64,000 bases of DNA from Thermosipho atlanticus DSM 15807 (GTDB lineage: Bacteria; Thermotogota; Thermotogae; Thermotogales; Fervidobacteriaceae). This document shows positions 56,097 to 64,000 of the stretch, piece after piece. Each line of letters opens with the position of its first letter. Positions within the stretch are counted from its first letter, which is position 1. Where the stretch lies: NCBI RefSeq assembly GCF_900129985.1, contig NZ_FQXN01000003.1, forward strand, positions 124,001 through 188,000, in the 5' to 3' direction. The translations under genes were made by a program, and so were the position numbers. A model generated the notes under the pieces. It was given only the letters and a program-made list of their open reading frames with translations. It searched no databases and was not told where the DNA came from.

Positions 56097-56736
56097 TAAG
56101 AAAGCCCCAAATTTTTGTTTGCCGGATAAAGATGGAAATATGACTTGTTTGAACGATTTTAAGGGTCAGTGGATTGTTTTATATTTTTATCCAAAGGATA
56201 ACACGCCAGGATGTACGAGGGAAGCATTGGATTTTAGTCAATATAGAGAAGATTTTGATAAAGAAAATGCGGTAATCATTGGAATTAGCAAGGATTCATC
56301 AATGAAGCATAAGAAATTTATTGAAAAATATAAGTTAAATATCATCTTACTAAGTGATGAAGAGCATAAAGTTCATGAGTTGTACGGAGCATGGGGGAAG
56401 AAGAAAAATTATGGTAAAGAATATTATGGGACAATAAGGACAACATTTTTAATTGATCCTGAAGGGAAGATTAGACATGTTTGGAGAAAAGTAAAAGTTA
56501 ATGGTCATGTGAAACAAGTCTTAGAGAAATTAAAAGAATTAAAGGGAGGGATAATTATGGAGGATAAAGTAAAACTTGTTTTGGATGTGTTGAAAAATGA
56601 AGGTAAAGAAATGAGGCCAGGTGAAATTGCTAAAAAAGCTGGACTTGATTCAAAGGAAGTTTCGAAGATAATTAAAAAGTTAAAAGAAGAAGGAAAAGTT
56701 GAAAGTCCAAAACGCTGTTATTATAAAGCAAAATAA
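56089..56736 (+). CDS. Peroxiredoxin (Bcp/PrxQ type) joined in frame to a small HTH domain
   Basis: Residues 1-150 are a Bcp-type thiol peroxidase: KAPNFCLPDKDG, catalytic Cys42 in NTPGCTREALDF, and TTFLIDPEGKIRHVW. The usual resolving Cys five residues on is Leu (REALDF), so a 1-Cys mechanism or other resolving thiol is needed. The frame continues without a stop through GGII into residue 157 onward, a 59-residue winged-helix-like domain (LDVLKNEGKEMRPGEIAKKAG). The junction contains a strong ribosome site and ATG (56557), so the HTH may also be made alone. The start is TTG at 56089, 5 bp after GGAGGTGAGG's core; an earlier TTG at 56074 overlaps that site. Confidence 0.85.
   Translation: MIDKKAPNFCLPDKDGNMTCLNDFKGQWIVLYFYPKDNTPGCTREALDFSQYREDFDKENAVIIGISKDSSMKHKKFIEKYKLNIILLSDEEHKVHELYGAWGKKKNYGKEYYGTIRTTFLIDPEGKIRHVWRKVKVNGHVKQVLEKLKELKGGIIMEDKVKLVLDVLKNEGKEMRPGEIAKKAGLDSKEVSKIIKKLKEEGKVESPKRCYYKAK
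56542..56559 (+). promoter_or_regulatory. Internal ribosome binding site and start codon inside the peroxiredoxin frame
   Basis: AAAGGGAGGG followed 6 bp later by ATG (56557), in frame with the peroxiredoxin. It would yield a separate 59-residue HTH protein from 56557-56736. Confidence 0.6.
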
Positions 56737-56775
56737 CAGCTGTTTTTGTTAGTTGTTTTTCTAGGGGTGGTAGCA

Positions 56776-57408
56776 ATTAAAAATGTTGGAGAATTAATTG
56801 AAGAAATAAAGAGAATTTACAGTAATGCTAAAGAAGAAGTTGAAAAAAGATGGGCGGAATTTGAGAATTTGGGTAAAAATGGTACAGAAGAAGAGTTATT
56901 TATTGAACTATCTTTCTGTATTTTGACAGCTAATTGGACAGCTAAAGATGGGATAAAAGCTCAGAAAGAAATAAAAGATGGTTTTTTAACTTTAAATTTA
57001 GAGGAACTTGAAAATGCTTTGCGAAAAGTTGGGCACAGGTTTCCCAAAGCAAGGTCAAAGTACATATATGAAAATAGATGGATTTTAGGAAAATTAAAAG
57101 AGATTGTTTCTAATGATACTAATGATGCACGTGTATTTTTAGTAAATAATATTAAAGGAATTGGTTGGAAAGAATCTTCTCATTTTTTAAGGAATGTCGG
57201 AAAATGTGACGTAGCAATTCTTGATAAGCATGTTTTGCGTTTACTGAAGAAATATGATTTAATTAAGGAAATACCAAAAAGTTGGAATAAAAATAGGTAT
57301 TTAAGTATTGAAAAAATTTTTAAACAAGTGGCACAAGAATTTGGAGAGTGTCCAGGTAAGTTTGATTTGTATCTTTGGTATTATTTGAAAGGAGTTGTAG
57401 AAAAATAA
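56776..57408 (+). CDS. 8-oxoguanine DNA glycosylase/AP lyase, Ogg2 type
   Basis: A helix-hairpin-helix glycosylase of about 210 residues that removes 8-oxoguanine and nicks the strand. The HhH element IKGIGWKESSHFLRNVG carries the catalytic Lys, and the catalytic Asp is in AILDKHVLRLLKK. ELSFCILTANWTAKDGIKAQ and the ending GKFDLYLWYYLKG match Thermotoga/archaeal Ogg2. The ribosome site AGGGGTGG is followed at normal spacing by in-frame ATT (56776), just before VGELIEEIKRI where homologues begin. TTG at 56746 has no ribosome site. So an AUU start is likely. It follows the peroxiredoxin gene by about 40 bp. Confidence 0.88.
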   Translation: MKNVGELIEEIKRIYSNAKEEVEKRWAEFENLGKNGTEEELFIELSFCILTANWTAKDGIKAQKEIKDGFLTLNLEELENALRKVGHRFPKARSKYIYENRWILGKLKEIVSNDTNDARVFLVNNIKGIGWKESSHFLRNVGKCDVAILDKHVLRLLKKYDLIKEIPKSWNKNRYLSIEKIFKQVAQEFGECPGKFDLYLWYYLKGVVEK

Positions 57409-57425
57409 ACAGGAGGGTGATTTAG

Positions 57426-58205
57426 TTGAGTACAATTACTCAGAAGTTGTTTAATGAAGCACTGAAATATGTTAATGGAACTACTTTAGAAGATTTCGTA
57501 ATTGGCGTGGGGCTTACAGCAGTAAAGCTAAGTGACGGGAGAGCAGGTGTTAGTTATACAAATAAAGGTGATACATTAGGAAGATGTGAAGAATTTTATA
57601 AATGCACTGGTGATACTGGTAATCCTCAAAGTAAAGTAAAAATTGGAATGAAAACTGAAGAATTGTTAAAAATAGGTTTATTTTCAGCTGATCCATTGTT
57701 AAGGTCAGTTGCATATGCAGCTTTGAATGCAACTTTTTCAGTTCCTGAAATTAAAAAAATGTATAAAAAAGGAGATATTAGTAAATTTTTAGGAGTAAGT
57801 TTTGAAGATATAGTGGGAATGATAGGTGAAATAACTCCTTTGATTAATTTATGGAAACCATTAGTTTGGGATATTTTAATTTTTGATAGAAATAGAAAAA
57901 ATGAAGAAGTTTTCCCTGATTGGGCTGTTGTAGATTTCTTACCCAAATGTACTGTGGTGGTTATTACAGGTTCAGCAGTAACTAATGGTTCGATAGATTG
58001 GGTATTAAAGTATGTAAATACTGAAAGAATAGCAATTATAGGACCTTCCACACCATTAACTCCCAATGTGTTTAATGTAAAAATTCTCGCAGGTGTAGAA
58101 GTTGTAGACCCCGATAAATTATTCGATTTGGTTTCTAAAGGTGCTGGGACTAAAAAAATAATTGCAGAAAAAGCTGTTGAGAAAGTTGTATTAATAAAAG
58201 AATAA
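57426..58205 (+). CDS. DUF364/DUF4213 protein (putative heavy-metal-chelation domain)
   Basis: A 259-residue cytoplasmic protein. The N-terminal part (GVGLTAVKLSDGRAGVSYT) matches DUF4213 and the C-terminal Rossmann-like part (VVITGSAVTNGSIDWVL, AIIGPSTPLTPNVF) matches DUF364. The family is linked to metal or cofactor handling in molybdenum- and corrinoid-related loci, but its reaction is unknown. TTG at 57426 follows AGGAGGGTGA. It is the last gene of the redox/repair cluster. Confidence 0.85.
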   Translation: MSTITQKLFNEALKYVNGTTLEDFVIGVGLTAVKLSDGRAGVSYTNKGDTLGRCEEFYKCTGDTGNPQSKVKIGMKTEELLKIGLFSADPLLRSVAYAALNATFSVPEIKKMYKKGDISKFLGVSFEDIVGMIGEITPLINLWKPLVWDILIFDRNRKNEEVFPDWAVVDFLPKCTVVVITGSAVTNGSIDWVLKYVNTERIAIIGPSTPLTPNVFNVKILAGVEVVDPDKLFDLVSKGAGTKKIIAEKAVEKVVLIKE

Positions 58206-58226
58206 AGCCTCATACGAGGCTTTATT
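58201..58226. terminator. Bidirectional terminator between the DUF364 gene and lepB
   Basis: AATAAAGCCTC pairs with GAGGCTTTATT over an ATAC loop; it overlaps both stop codons. Confidence 0.88.
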
Positions 58227-59091
58227 CTTTTATGGGTAATGGTTGAACAGGACCAAAATTATTTAAAGGCCAAATTCTTAGAATTGGTCTTCCAATCACC
58301 GCATCTTTAGGAACAAATCCAAAGTATCGACTATCCAGGCTCTCTGAAGAGTTGTCCCCCATAAAGAAATAAAAACCTTTGGGAATTTTTACATAAACTT
58401 GTCCATTTTCAACCCATATGTAGTCATCAAACTTTATATTGTTAGGTTTAATATATTTGTCTACGTATTCATAATATGGGATACCATATGGAACTGGATC
58501 CATACCACCAACTATGCTAAATATAATATTTGCAAGTTCTGAACCTTCTTTTAATGCTATTGCATACAAATAGTTTCTGTATTTTTGTTCATTATCTCTT
58601 AATCTACTAGCTTCATCGAGATATTTCCATAAGTTTGGATATTTGAATACACCATCAGGTTCATAATTTACATTTTTAAGATTTTCAGGGATATTTCCAT
58701 TAACAAAGAGTTTCCATTTTCCATTAACTTTTTTTAATGTAAGAACGTCACCTTCTTTACCAACAAGCCTTTTTACGTATTTTACGTGTCCCTTGAATTC
58801 GCTTGGAGAAAATATGTCCATCATTTTATCGAATGTTCTTAACATTTTTTCAGCTCTTTCATCGCGGAAAGGTGTCCAGAAAACTACGATTTCTCCAATT
58901 TCTGGTTCTCTAGCTTGATAAGTAATTTTTTCAATGAAAAGACGGTCCCCAATGTTTATAGTTGGGATCATTGAACCTGTGGGGACCATCATAGTTTCGA
59001 AAACAAAAAGCCTGATAATAGTTGCTGCAACAATTGCATATAAAAGGGTAATTGTAATTTCTTTAAAAATTTGTGAGGGAGTTTTTTTCAT
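58222..59091 (-). CDS. lepB: Signal peptidase I
   Basis: Cleaves signal peptides from exported proteins. One N-terminal membrane anchor (about 11-32) is followed by nucleophile Ser40 (MMVPTGSMIPT) and general-base Lys107 (KYVKRLVG). GDNSSESLDSRYFGFVP is the conserved box E region. At 289 residues it is longer than Gram-positive SipS (about 185), with an insertion around 145-215, as in other Thermotogales. It ends the SRP/ribosome operon, 5 bp after rplS. Confidence 0.96.
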   Translation of the reverse strand: MKKTPSQIFKEITITLLYAIVAATIIRLFVFETMMVPTGSMIPTINIGDRLFIEKITYQAREPEIGEIVVFWTPFRDERAEKMLRTFDKMMDIFSPSEFKGHVKYVKRLVGKEGDVLTLKKVNGKWKLFVNGNIPENLKNVNYEPDGVFKYPNLWKYLDEASRLRDNEQKYRNYLYAIALKEGSELANIIFSIVGGMDPVPYGIPYYEYVDKYIKPNNIKFDDYIWVENGQVYVKIPKGFYFFMGDNSSESLDSRYFGFVPKDAVIGRPILRIWPLNNFGPVQPLPIKE

Positions 59092-59096
59092 AAAAA

Positions 59097-59444
59097 TTAC
59101 CTTCTCTCTTTAATTTTCACCTTTCCGCGAATGTTTCTAAGGTAATAAAGTTTGGCTCTTCTTACTTTTCCTCTTCTTACAATTTCAATTTTTTGAATTA
59201 CAGGAGCATATAATGGGAAAATTCTTTCTACGCCAATACCATTTGCGCCAATTTTTCTCACGGTAAATGTTTTATTGACACCTGAACCTCTTTTGGAGAT
59301 TACAATGCCTTCAAATGCTTGAGTTCTTTCTTTGTTTCCTTCTTTAAATTTCACATATACTCTTACAGTATCGCCAGGTCTAAAATCTGGAACTTCTTTA
59401 ATTTGATCCTTTTCAATAATTCTTATAAGATTATCCATACTCAT
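59097..59444 (-). CDS. rplS: 50S ribosomal protein L19
   Basis: A 115-residue L19, at the 30S-50S interface. [18 protein letters not shown] and [20 protein letters not shown] are diagnostic. AAGGAGGGA precedes the ATG. It lies in the usual place downstream of trmD, separated here by the SPOUT methylase gene. Confidence 0.98.
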   Translation of the reverse strand: MSMDNLIRIIEKDQIKEVPDFRPGDTVRVYVKFKEGNKERTQAFEGIVISKRGSGVNKTFTVRKIGANGIGVERIFPLYAPVIQKIEIVRRGKVRRAKLYYLRNIRGKVKIKERR

Positions 59445-59458
59445 GAAAAATCCCTCCT

Positions 59459-60751
<1,293 letters not shown>

Positions 60752-60755
<4 letters not shown>

Positions 60756-61288
60756 TCTAACCACTCCGGAACTTTTACAATAATTTTTTTGTTTGTTTTA
60801 TCAAGGTTTCTGATATATTCTTTAATCACTGGAATTAACATTTCATTTTCTTTGTCTTTATTTAGTACTAGAACGTCATTACTTCCAGTTTGAATTATTT
60901 CATCAACTTTTCCCAAGACGTTGCCATTTTCATCTAAAACAATGGAATTGATAATTTCATAAAAATAATATTCATCATTTTTAACTTCAGGTAATTCAGA
61001 TTTATCAATGTAAATTTTACTACCGGAAAGCTTTTTTGCTTCTTCCACTGTTTCGATCCCTTGAATTTTAATTAGATATACACCATTTCCTAGTCTCATA
61101 TCTGTAATTTTGGCCATATGAAAGACTTTGTTTCTTTCATTATAGAGCAAAATTTCAGTTAATGATTCAATAATTTCAGGAACATTGGTAAGAGGATGCA
61201 GTTTCAACTCTCCGTTAAGCCCATGTGTTTTTCCTATAATTCCCACAGCAATTTTCTCTTTTAAGAGCTCTTGGAGAGTTTTGATCAT
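60752..61288 (-). CDS. rimM: 16S rRNA processing/30S maturation protein RimM
   Basis: A 178-residue assembly factor for the 30S head that binds S19. The N-terminal domain (AVGIIGKTHGLNGELKLHPL) and the PRC-barrel C-terminal domain (EYYFYEIINSIVLDENG, VLVLNKDKENEMLIPVIKEY) are both present. The ATG overlaps the khpA stop by 4 bp; GGTGGTAAG is the ribosome site. Confidence 0.95.
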
Positions 61289-61509
61289 CTTACCACCTTC
61301 AGAATAAAATCATTTTCATCAGTAATTGATGATAAGAGAATTTTTATCGATTTAATTGTCCTTCCATCTTTTCCAATAACTTGCCCAACATCTTCTGGAT
61401 TTACAGAGATTTCAAAAACTTTTTTTCCTTCTTCTTCAAACTCGAGAACAATAACCTCTTCGGGATTCTTCACGATTCCCTTGAGTATGTACTCAAGGAG
61501 ATCTTTCAT
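61285..61509 (-). CDS. khpA: KH-domain RNA-binding protein KhpA
   Basis: A 74-residue single KH domain. The type-II GxxG loop is [16 protein letters not shown], preceded by [10 protein letters not shown]. In other bacteria KhpA binds RNA with KhpB and affects division and sRNA handling. It overlaps rpsP by 4 bp at its start and rimM at its end, the standard order in this operon. Confidence 0.95.
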   Translation of the reverse strand: MKDLLEYILKGIVKNPEEVIVLEFEEEGKKVFEISVNPEDVGQVIGKDGRTIKSIKILLSSITDENDFILKVVR

Positions 61510-61790
61510 TGATTAGCCTCCTTTTTTTGGCTTTTGATTTCAGCTACTTTCTTAAATACCCCAGCTTTACTTAAAAGATTTCTTACCGTTTCACTTGGTT
61601 GTGCACCTTTTAAAATCCATTCAACTGCTTTATCCACATCAACGTTGAGAATAAAAGGATTTTTTAGAGGATTGTAATATCCTAAACTTTCGATGTAAGC
61701 ACCATCTCTTCTTTTTCTTTGATCAACTACCACAATTCTGTAAAAAGGTTGTTTTTTCTTTCCCATACGAGTTAGTCTTATCCTTACCAC
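61506..61790 (-). CDS. rpsP: 30S ribosomal protein S16
   Basis: A 94-residue S16. [33 protein letters not shown] contains the signature in its first third (RLxRxGxKxxPfYrivv). GTG start at 61790 after GGAGGTG. It follows ffh by 32 bp. Confidence 0.98.
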   Translation of the reverse strand: MVRIRLTRMGKKKQPFYRIVVVDQRKRRDGAYIESLGYYNPLKNPFILNVDVDKAVEWILKGAQPSETVRNLLSKAGVFKKVAEIKSQKKEANQ

Positions 61791-61822
61791 ACTAACACCT
61801 CCGTCTTTTATTTTTGATAAAA

Positions 61823-63130
61823 TCAGAATTTTAAACCTCTTAAACTAGCTGGAAACTTTCCCTTTTTGAGCATTTTCATAATTTTTTTCATTTCTTCATA
61901 GTTTTTCAAAAGTTTATTTATATCTTGAACGGTAGTTCCACTACCTTTAGCAATTCTTTTTTTCCTACTTGCATTAAGTATTTTAGGATTTCTTCTTTCT
62001 TCAGGGGTCATCGAATTGATTATTGCTTCAACTACTTTAATTTCTTTTTCGCTTGAAACAGTATCAATTTTAGGTGCCCCTGGGAGCATTTCAACAATTT
62101 TGGATATAGGTCCCAATTTTTTAATTTCTTTAAGTTGTTCTTGGAAATCTTCTAAGGTGAATTCTGCAGTGAACATCTTTTTTCCTAATTTTTTCATCTT
62201 TTCTTTGTCAAGTTCTTGTTCTGCTTTTTCAATTAAGCTTAGTACATCACCTAGCCCAAGAATTCTATTTGCAATTCTGTCCGGGAAAAATTCTTCAAAT
62301 TCATCAATTTTTTCTCCAACACCTATAAATTTTACTGGTTTGTTTGTGACATACCGGATTGATAAAATTACACCACCTCTGGCATCTCCATCCATCTTCG
62401 TGATTACGAAACCAGTTACGTTAAGCCTTTCGTCAAAAATCTTTGCGGAATTGACAGCATCTTGACCTGCCATAGCATCAACAACCATTAAAACTTCATC
62501 TGGGTTGACTAAAGATTTTATTTGTTCTAGTTCCTTCATCATTTCTTCATCAATATGAAGTCTTCCAGCAGTATCCAAAATAGCTACATTATATCCACTA
62601 TCTTTTATTTCTTTTAATGCCGTTTCAACAATTTTGATGGGATTTTTTCTATCACCAGTAATAACAGGTATGTTAATTTGTTTTCCAAGTGTTACAAGCT
62701 GATCAATAGCAGCTGGTCTGTAAGTATCAGCAGCAATTAATATTGGATTTTTTCCTTTCTTTTTCAGTAAATTTGCTAGCTTTGCAGCAGTGGTTGTTTT
62801 ACCACTGCCTTGTAAACCAACTAACATTATGAATGATGGTGAATGAACCAAGTTAATGGGTGTTTTCTCGCCCATCAGTTTTATTAGTTCATCTTTCAAA
62901 ATTTTTATAAACATTTGATCGGGTGTTAAAGAACTAAGAACATCTTCACCAAGGGCTTTATTTTTTACATCGTCAATGAAACTTTTAACAACTTTATAAT
63001 TAACGTCGGCTTCCAATAAAGAAAGCTTTACGATTTTGATTGCATCTTGAACATTTTTTTCGGAAATTTTTCCCTTGCCAGATAAACTTTTAAATGCTTT
63101 AGTAAGTTTTTCACGAAGACCTTCAAACAA
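61823..63130 (-). CDS. ffh: Signal recognition particle GTPase Ffh
   Basis: The SRP54 homologue that binds signal sequences and 4.5S RNA and delivers ribosomes to FtsY. The N domain is followed by G1 [16 protein letters not shown]3 [12 protein letters not shown]4 [10 protein letters not shown] and a C-terminal M domain with [18 protein letters not shown]. The 435-residue length is normal; the M domain ends early and has few methionines, as in thermophiles. TTG at 63130 with GGTGGTGAT upstream. It heads the ffh-rpsP-khpA-rimM-trmD-rplS-lepB operon. Confidence 0.98.
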   Translation of the reverse strand: MFEGLREKLTKAFKSLSGKGKISEKNVQDAIKIVKLSLLEADVNYKVVKSFIDDVKNKALGEDVLSSLTPDQMFIKILKDELIKLMGEKTPINLVHSPSFIMLVGLQGSGKTTTAAKLANLLKKKGKNPILIAADTYRPAAIDQLVTLGKQINIPVITGDRKNPIKIVETALKEIKDSGYNVAILDTAGRLHIDEEMMKELEQIKSLVNPDEVLMVVDAMAGQDAVNSAKIFDERLNVTGFVITKMDGDARGGVILSIRYVTNKPVKFIGVGEKIDEFEEFFPDRIANRILGLGDVLSLIEKAEQELDKEKMKKLGKKMFTAEFTLEDFQEQLKEIKKLGPISKIVEMLPGAPKIDTVSSEKEIKVVEAIINSMTPEERRNPKILNASRKKRIAKGSGTTVQDINKLLKNYEEMKKIMKMLKKGKFPASLRGLKF

Positions 63131-63159
63131 CTTAGATCACCACCTTCATTACTACTAAA

Positions 63160-63187
63160 AGTATAATATACTTTTACTGTTTTTCAA
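63160..63187 (-). promoter_or_regulatory. Promoter of the ffh operon
   Basis: Minus strand TTGAAA (63187-63182) and TATACT (63165-63160), 16-bp spacer, about 30 bp before the TTG start. Confidence 0.65.
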
Positions 63188-63292
63188 TTAAATTAGTCTC
63201 ACAATTGAAAACATGTAGGAAATTATCGGTTACAATTAAGTTACAATAAATATATTCGTTAACTTAACTGAGGGTATTAATGTAATATTTTG

Positions 63293-63997
63293 TTAATATT
63301 TTGACATAGTGGAAGAATTTCTTTGAAAATTATTGTTTGAGAACTGGGGGGAATATTTAAGCTGGATAGGAAATATGTTAATATAATGATTTAAGGATTT
63401 TATAAAATTCTGTGAAAATGTTTTGTCGGTATCAAAATTAGGAGCAAAACATTTTGATTGAGGAAATACCAAAATCACTAAAATTCCTTTAAAACCTAGT
63501 TTTTGTGCTTCGATTAATTCAAGTAAATGTTTATTTCCACGTTTTGTTGGAGCATCTGGAAACAACGCGATATTTTCTTTTCTCAAAGTACATCCTTTAA
63601 CTTCGATTAAAGTGGTTGTTTTACAAGTTTTTACTAAAAAATCAAATCTACTGTTTTTAAATTTAACTTCGGATTTTATTAACTCAATTTTATCAGAAAA
63701 CAGTAAATTATATTTTATAATTTTTTCAGCAATTTTGCTATGGTACATTGAGTTGACTAAAATCCATTCGTTATCATTTTTTGCGGCAATTAAATCAAAA
63801 TGTGTTTTTCGCTTAGGATTATTTACCCGGTTAATTAACACTTCATTTCCGGGGAAAATTAATTCGGTTAATCGCCCAGGATCATGAATATGAATTGTAG
63901 TTGTTTCATTGTTTAATTTTACTAACCCAACATATTTGTTTAATCTTTTTAGAAAAATTGCTTTGTCTGTGAAAGGAATTTTTAAAAGTTTTTTCAT
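63293..63997 (-). CDS. sfsA: Sugar fermentation stimulation protein homologue SfsA
   Basis: A 234-residue member of the SfsA family, a nuclease-like fold reported as a DNA-binding or maltose-metabolism regulator in Escherichia coli, with unclear biochemical function. Diagnostic segments: HIHDPGRLTELIFPGNEVL, KNSRFDFLV, LIEVKGCTLRKENIALFPDAPT and RGNKHLLEL. ATG at 63997 lies at the window edge, so its ribosome site is not visible. It ends 163 bp before the ffh start, beyond the ffh promoter; no terminator is obvious. Confidence 0.92.
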   Translation of the reverse strand: MKKLLKIPFTDKAIFLKRLNKYVGLVKLNNETTTIHIHDPGRLTELIFPGNEVLINRVNNPKRKTHFDLIAAKNDNEWILVNSMYHSKIAEKIIKYNLLFSDKIELIKSEVKFKNSRFDFLVKTCKTTTLIEVKGCTLRKENIALFPDAPTKRGNKHLLELIEAQKLGFKGILVILVFPQSKCFAPNFDTDKTFSQNFIKSLNHYINIFPIQLKYSPQFSNNNFQRNSSTMSKY

Positions 63998-64000
63998 GTT

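Overview
The window is AT-rich, gene-dense bacterial chromosome that looks like a member of the Thermotogales, most probably a Thermosipho-like organism. The inference rests on several features seen together: a reverse gyrase (a marker of hyperthermophiles), a short Mfd, a K+-dependent membrane pyrophosphatase of the Thermotoga type, a TreT trehalose synthase beside a trehalose/maltose ABC transporter, AGA-dominated arginine codons, and many TTG/GTG starts with strong GGAGG-type ribosome binding sites. No database search was run, so the genus is an inference.

Layout. 1-3000: the end of a methylmalonyl-CoA mutase gene, then pdxS-pdxT for de novo pyridoxal phosphate. 3180-4770: disA (c-di-AMP synthase) and ferritin. 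4850-9330 (minus): a small membrane protein, tmcAL and mfd. 9400-12750: tRNA-Val, a protease-like protein without an obvious catalytic serine, and an orphan oligopeptide-binding protein. 12830-16480: rqcH overlapping uvrB. 16500-24075 (minus): an eight-gene run (response regulator, histidine kinase, pyrimidine phosphorylase, a phosphodiester glycosidase-family protein, apt, pgi, a 75-codon unknown, coaE). 24230-28920: membrane pyrophosphatase, EcfT, a PfkB sugar kinase and fabG. 28960-36065: a trehalose locus (ROK regulator and TreT on minus; binding protein, two permeases and an amidase on plus) with paired operator-like sites in the divergent region. 36170-40515: an Fe-S membrane protein, an MFS carrier, a metallo-beta-lactamase-fold protein, and an active/inactive patatin pair.

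40516-41457 is a decayed, gene-poor stretch with a frameshifted pseudogene and a small palindromic repeat. 41458-47309: an FAD disulfide reductase and a reverse gyrase - KaiC-like ATPase - HTH operon of archaeal character. 47340-49824: a GCATA array with 10-bp period ahead of a cyclic-2,3-diphosphoglycerate-synthetase-like gene and argF. 49899-54541: a HAD phosphatase, nitroreductase, GAF protein and secreted alpha-amylase family enzyme. 54561-58205: a redox/repair cluster (NqrF-like reductase, an unknown, peroxiredoxin joined in frame to an HTH, Ogg-type glycosylase, DUF364 protein). 58222-63130 (minus): the SRP/ribosome maturation operon ffh-rpsP-khpA-rimM-trmD-SPOUT methylase-rplS-lepB. sfsA fills the right edge.

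The most unusual items are the patatin/pseudo-patatin pair, the 10-bp-phased GCATA array beside the reverse gyrase operon, the matched operators at fixed distance from both trehalose promoters, the peroxiredoxin-HTH reading-frame fusion with an internal ribosome binding site, and two genes that seem to use AUC or AUU starts. No CRISPR array, insertion sequence, rRNA or prophage was seen.
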